Below are positions 50,014 to 52,579 of a DNA stretch of 52,579 nt, piece after piece; the stretch's first letter is position 1; each line of letters opens with the position of its first letter. The notes beneath the pieces were generated by a model. That model worked only from the letters and a program-made list of their open reading frames with translations. It was not told the origin of the DNA and made no database searches. The stretch lies in the NCBI GenBank assembly GCA_031976395.1, contig DALYLJ010000002.1, positions 1 through 52,579 on the forward strand, in the 5' to 3' direction. A program made the position numbers and the translations under genes. This stretch comes from UBA11164 sp002420085 (GTDB lineage: Bacteria > Pseudomonadota > Gammaproteobacteria > Xanthomonadales > Xanthomonadaceae).

Positions 50014-52579
50014 ATGAATCCGCCAACCGGCACCGCAGCCCAACCCCGCCAGACCGTCGAGCAAGCCCACACGGAGTCGTCGCCGCTGCGCTTCGTCACC
50101 GCAGCCAGCCTGTTCGACGGCCACGATGCGGCCATCAACATCATGCGCCGGCTGATCCAGGCACAAGGTGCCGAGGTAATCCACCTCGGCCACAATCGAT
50201 CGGTCGAGGATGTCGTTCGCGCCGCCCTGCAGGAGGATGCCGACGCTATCGCGTTGTCGAGCTACCAGGGCGGCCACGTCGAATACTTCAAGTACATGAT
50301 CGACATGCTGCGCGAACGCGGCGCCAGCCATGTCCGGGTGTTCGGTGGCGGTGGTGGCACCATCACGCCTGAAGAGATCGCTGAACTGCATCACTACGGC
50401 GTCGAGCGCATCTACCACCCCAACGACGGCATGCACATGGGGCTGGTGGCGATGATCGAAGATGTCGTGCGGCGCACCGCTGGCGCGCGGGAATCGTTCA
50501 AGCCGGGAATCGGGAGTCGGGAATCGGGAATCGGGAGTGCAGCGTTGCCCGCGATCGACGACGAGATCGGCATCGGCCGCGTGCTCAGTGCCATCGAAGA
50601 CGGCGTTTACAGCGAAACCGAACTCGCTACGTTGCGTAAAGAGTGGGTCGCCGGCTCCTCCGATTCCCGATTCTCCATTCCCCATTCCCGGATCCCCACG
50701 ACGCCAGTCGTGGGGATCACTGGCACCGGCGGCGCTGGCAAGTCGAGCGTCACCGATGAACTGCTCAATCGCTTCCTGCACTGTTTCCCGGACATGCGAA
50801 TCGGCGTGATCGCGGTCGATCCGACCCGTCGCCGCACCGGAGGCGCCCTGCTGGGTGATCGCATCCGGGTCAATTCACTGCGCAGTCGGCGGGTGTTCAT
50901 GCGCTCGATGGCGACCCGTCGCCAGCACGTTGCGACCAGCGCCGTGCTCAAGGACTGCATCGCCTTCATGAAGGCGGTTGGCTATGACTTGGTGATCGTC
51001 GAGACCGCCGGCATCGGCCAATCCGATTCCGAGATCGTCGATCTGGTCGATTTTCCGATCTATGTGATGACCAGCGAATACGGCGCTGCCAGCCAGCTCG
51101 AAAAGATCGACATGCTCGACTATGCCGAACTGGTGGTGCTCAACAAGTTCGACCGGCGCGGCGCCGACGACGCCTTGCGCGATGTCCGCAAGCAGTGGAA
51201 GCGCAACCGCACCGCCTTCGCGATGAAGGACGAAGACGTGCCGGTCTATCCGACCATCGCCAGCCAGTTCAACGACCCCGGCACCACCTGGATGTTCGTG
51301 AACCTCTGCCGCCTGGTGGCGGCAAAGATGAGAATCGGCAATGGTGAATCGGCAATTGCAGGCGCGCGCTGCGACTTCAATCCGACCATCGACACCTCGC
51401 TGAAGGAACCGCGCGCCACCGTGCTGATTCCCGGTCAGCGGGTGCGTTACCTCGCCGAGATTGCCGAACAGGGCCGGGCGATCAACCGCGCCATCGAAAG
51501 CCAGGCCGAGATTGCCGATCGAGCGCAGAGCTATTACCAGGTGCTGAGCGACCTCGGCGATCCCGTGCTGCCCAAGGCGCTGGACCTGTACGACCCCGAC
51601 GCCTTGCTTCCTCCTCCGCCCACACAAGGGACCGAGGGTGAAGATGCGGGCGCAGCGAGCGGGGCCATGTACACCCTGCGTCAGCGCTACAACGACGCCG
51701 TCCAGTCGCTGACCCGTGATGCCCTCGACCTGCTGCGCGAGTGGCCGGAGCGACGCAAGTCGATCACCGACGATGTCAATCAGTACCAGGTGCGCGACCG
51801 GACCATTCGGGTCGAGAACTACCGCGAATCGCTCAGTCACCAGAAGATTCCGAAGATCGCCGCACCGAGCTATCGTGGTTGGGGCGAGCTACTGACCTTC
51901 CTCGGCAAGGAGAATCTGCCCGGCAGCTACCCCTACACCGGCGGCGTGTACCCGTACCGACGCACCGGCGAAGACCCGATCCGAATGTTCGCTGGAGAGG
52001 GTACGCCCGAGCGCACCAACCGCCGTTTCCACTACCTCAGTCTCGGCCAACCAGCGGTGCGCCTGTCCACCGCCTTCGACAGCGTCACCCTGTATGGCGA
52101 GGATCCGGCCGAGCGCCCCGACATCTACGGCAAGATCGGCAATTCCGGCGTCAACATCGCCACCCTCGACGACATGAAGAAGCTGTATTCCGGCTTCGAT
52201 CTGTGCGACCCGAGCACCTCGGTCTCGATGACCATCAATGGCCCGGCGCCGATCATCCTGGCGATGTTCATGAACACCGCCATCGACCAGCAGGTGGAAA
52301 AATACCTGCGTGCAGATCAGGCCCGTTGGGACGCCGCACGTCAGCAGATCGATGCCATGTTTGCCGAGCGGCCACGTCCGACCTACGCCGGCCGTCTGCC
52401 GGATGGCAACGAGGGCCTCGGCCTCGGCCTGCTCGGCGTCACCGGCGATCAATTGGTCGAACCCGAGGTCTACGCCCGAATCAAGGCCCAGACCCTGGCC
52501 AGCGTGCGCGGCACCGTCCAGGCCGACATCCTCAAGGAAGACCAGGCGCAGAACACCTGCATCTTCAGCACCGAGTTCG
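50014..52579 (+). CDS. icmF: Fused isobutyryl-CoA mutase IcmF (partial, 3' end outside the window)
   Basis: Adenosylcobalamin-dependent mutase fused to its G-protein chaperone; interconverts isobutyryl-CoA and n-butyryl-CoA. 855 codons are present. In order: a B12-binding domain (about 25-150, LFDGHDAAINIMRRL), a GTPase domain (Walker A GITGTGGAGKSS from residue 234, NKFDRRG) and the start of the mutase barrel (YPYTGGVYPYRRTGEDP, GEGTPERTNRR, GKIGNSGVNIATLDDMKKLY). Heptamer repeats sit inside the frame between the B12 and GTPase domains and a degenerate one within the linker after the GTPase domain. Residue Y646 takes the place of the Phe that sets substrate choice in other IcmF proteins. ATG 50014 lacks a strong ribosome binding site. 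Confidence 0.92.
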   Translation, partial: MNPPTGTAAQPRQTVEQAHTESSPLRFVTAASLFDGHDAAINIMRRLIQAQGAEVIHLGHNRSVEDVVRAALQEDADAIALSSYQGGHVEYFKYMIDMLRERGASHVRVFGGGGGTITPEEIAELHHYGVERIYHPNDGMHMGLVAMIEDVVRRTAGARESFKPGIGSRESGIGSAALPAIDDEIGIGRVLSAIEDGVYSETELATLRKEWVAGSSDSRFSIPHSRIPTTPVVGITGTGGAGKSSVTDELLNRFLHCFPDMRIGVIAVDPTRRRTGGALLGDRIRVNSLRSRRVFMRSMATRRQHVATSAVLKDCIAFMKAVGYDLVIVETAGIGQSDSEIVDLVDFPIYVMTSEYGAASQLEKIDMLDYAELVVLNKFDRRGADDALRDVRKQWKRNRTAFAMKDEDVPVYPTIASQFNDPGTTWMFVNLCRLVAAKMRIGNGESAIAGARCDFNPTIDTSLKEPRATVLIPGQRVRYLAEIAEQGRAINRAIESQAEIADRAQSYYQVLSDLGDPVLPKALDLYDPDALLPPPPTQGTEGEDAGAASGAMYTLRQRYNDAVQSLTRDALDLLREWPERRKSITDDVNQYQVRDRTIRVENYRESLSHQKIPKIAAPSYRGWGELLTFLGKENLPGSYPYTGGVYPYRRTGEDPIRMFAGEGTPERTNRRFHYLSLGQPAVRLSTAFDSVTLYGEDPAERPDIYGKIGNSGVNIATLDDMKKLYSGFDLCDPSTSVSMTINGPAPIILAMFMNTAIDQQVEKYLRADQARWDAARQQIDAMFAERPRPTYAGRLPDGNEGLGLGLLGVTGDQLVEPEVYARIKAQTLASVRGTVQADILKEDQAQNTCIFSTEF
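50504..50538 (+). repeat. Five tandem CGGGAAT-type heptamers inside icmF
   Basis: Five adjacent 7-nt units: CGGGAAT, CGGGAGT, CGGGAAT, CGGGAAT, CGGGAGT. They encode about residues 164-175 in the linker after the B12-binding domain. Seven is not a multiple of three, so loss or gain of a unit would shift the icmF frame. Confidence 0.9.
50663..50690 (+). repeat. Four tandem ATTCCCG-type heptamers in inverse orientation inside icmF
   Basis: ATTCCCG, ATTCTCC, ATTCCCC, ATTCCCG: the reverse complement of the CGGGAAT array 124 nt upstream, degenerate. They encode about residues 217-226, just before the GTPase domain. The two arrays could pair into a stem in the mRNA. Confidence 0.85.
51330..51357 (+). 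repeat. Degenerate GAATCGGCAAT repeat inside icmF
   Basis: GAATCGGCAATGGTGAATCG, followed by GCAATTG, repeats GAATCGGCAAT with a short spacer. It is related to the GGGAATCGG family and encodes a linker (MRIGNGESAIAG) between the GTPase domain and the mutase part. Confidence 0.6.

Noticed and set aside
50504..50690. Possible insertion sequence or CRISPR-like array in icmF.
   Set aside because: Units are 7 nt without spacers, there is no transposase or target duplication, and the reading frame is kept; it is a simple tandem repeat.

Overview
The window is high-GC gammaproteobacterial DNA (about two thirds G+C by eye), almost certainly from the Lysobacterales (Xanthomonadales). The strongest evidence is a complete rpf quorum-sensing locus in a Xanthomonas-like layout: prfB and lysS, a PilZ gene, rpfG and rpfC on the + strand, then rpfF, rpfB and an aconitase gene (rpfA-type acnA) on the - strand. 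The nudJ-mnmA-hflD block, the clpS-clpA pair and short GGGAATC-type heptamer repeats fit the same group. No tRNA, rRNA, CRISPR array, transposase or prophage gene was seen.

Layout. 1-297: end of an unknown Gly-rich protein. 391-3120: prfB (with its programmed frameshift) and lysS. 3144-6873: a structured leader, a PilZ c-di-GMP receptor, a 34-codon ORF overlapping both neighbours by ATGA, rpfG and rpfC. 6972-13388: rpfF, rpfB, a divergent lipoprotein and acnA. 13469-18554: hflD, mnmA, nudJ, then clpS and clpA. 18927-20435: two orphan exported/membrane proteins in noticeably A+T-richer DNA. 20937-22787: a beta-lactamase-fold protein that appears to have lost its catalytic residues.

22821-34835 looks like one functional unit for 3-hydroxybutyrate (3HB) oligomers: a GntP-type permease, a TonB-dependent receptor, a CrbS-like sensor kinase with a transporter-like input domain, its LuxR-type response regulator, and a lipoprotein 3HB-oligomer hydrolase. 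A nearly identical palindrome, TGTACCAAGGTAC, lies in both divergent promoter regions of this block. That suggests one regulon, probably driven by the local regulator. A SIR2-TPR gene sits inside the block and resembles NAD-consuming defence proteins.

34910-41941: a Cys-rich secreted peptide, a membrane fatty-acid hydroxylase, an exopolysaccharide-type operon (single-domain response regulator, YaiO-like outer-membrane protein, HEAT-repeat protein, family-2 glycosyltransferase) and a CsgG-SH3 protein. 42426-45336: a spermidine-synthase-like protein, then a coupled pair encoding an exported START-fold protein and an M24 metallopeptidase, preceded by a perfect 14-nt tandem repeat next to a promoter. 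45420-47682: isovaleryl-CoA dehydrogenase and leucine dehydrogenase (leucine catabolism). 47940-49905: a Sel1/prolyl-4-hydroxylase protein and an exported LolA-like protein. 50014 to the end: a fused isobutyryl-CoA mutase (IcmF, truncated by the window) carrying tandem 7-nt repeats inside its reading frame.
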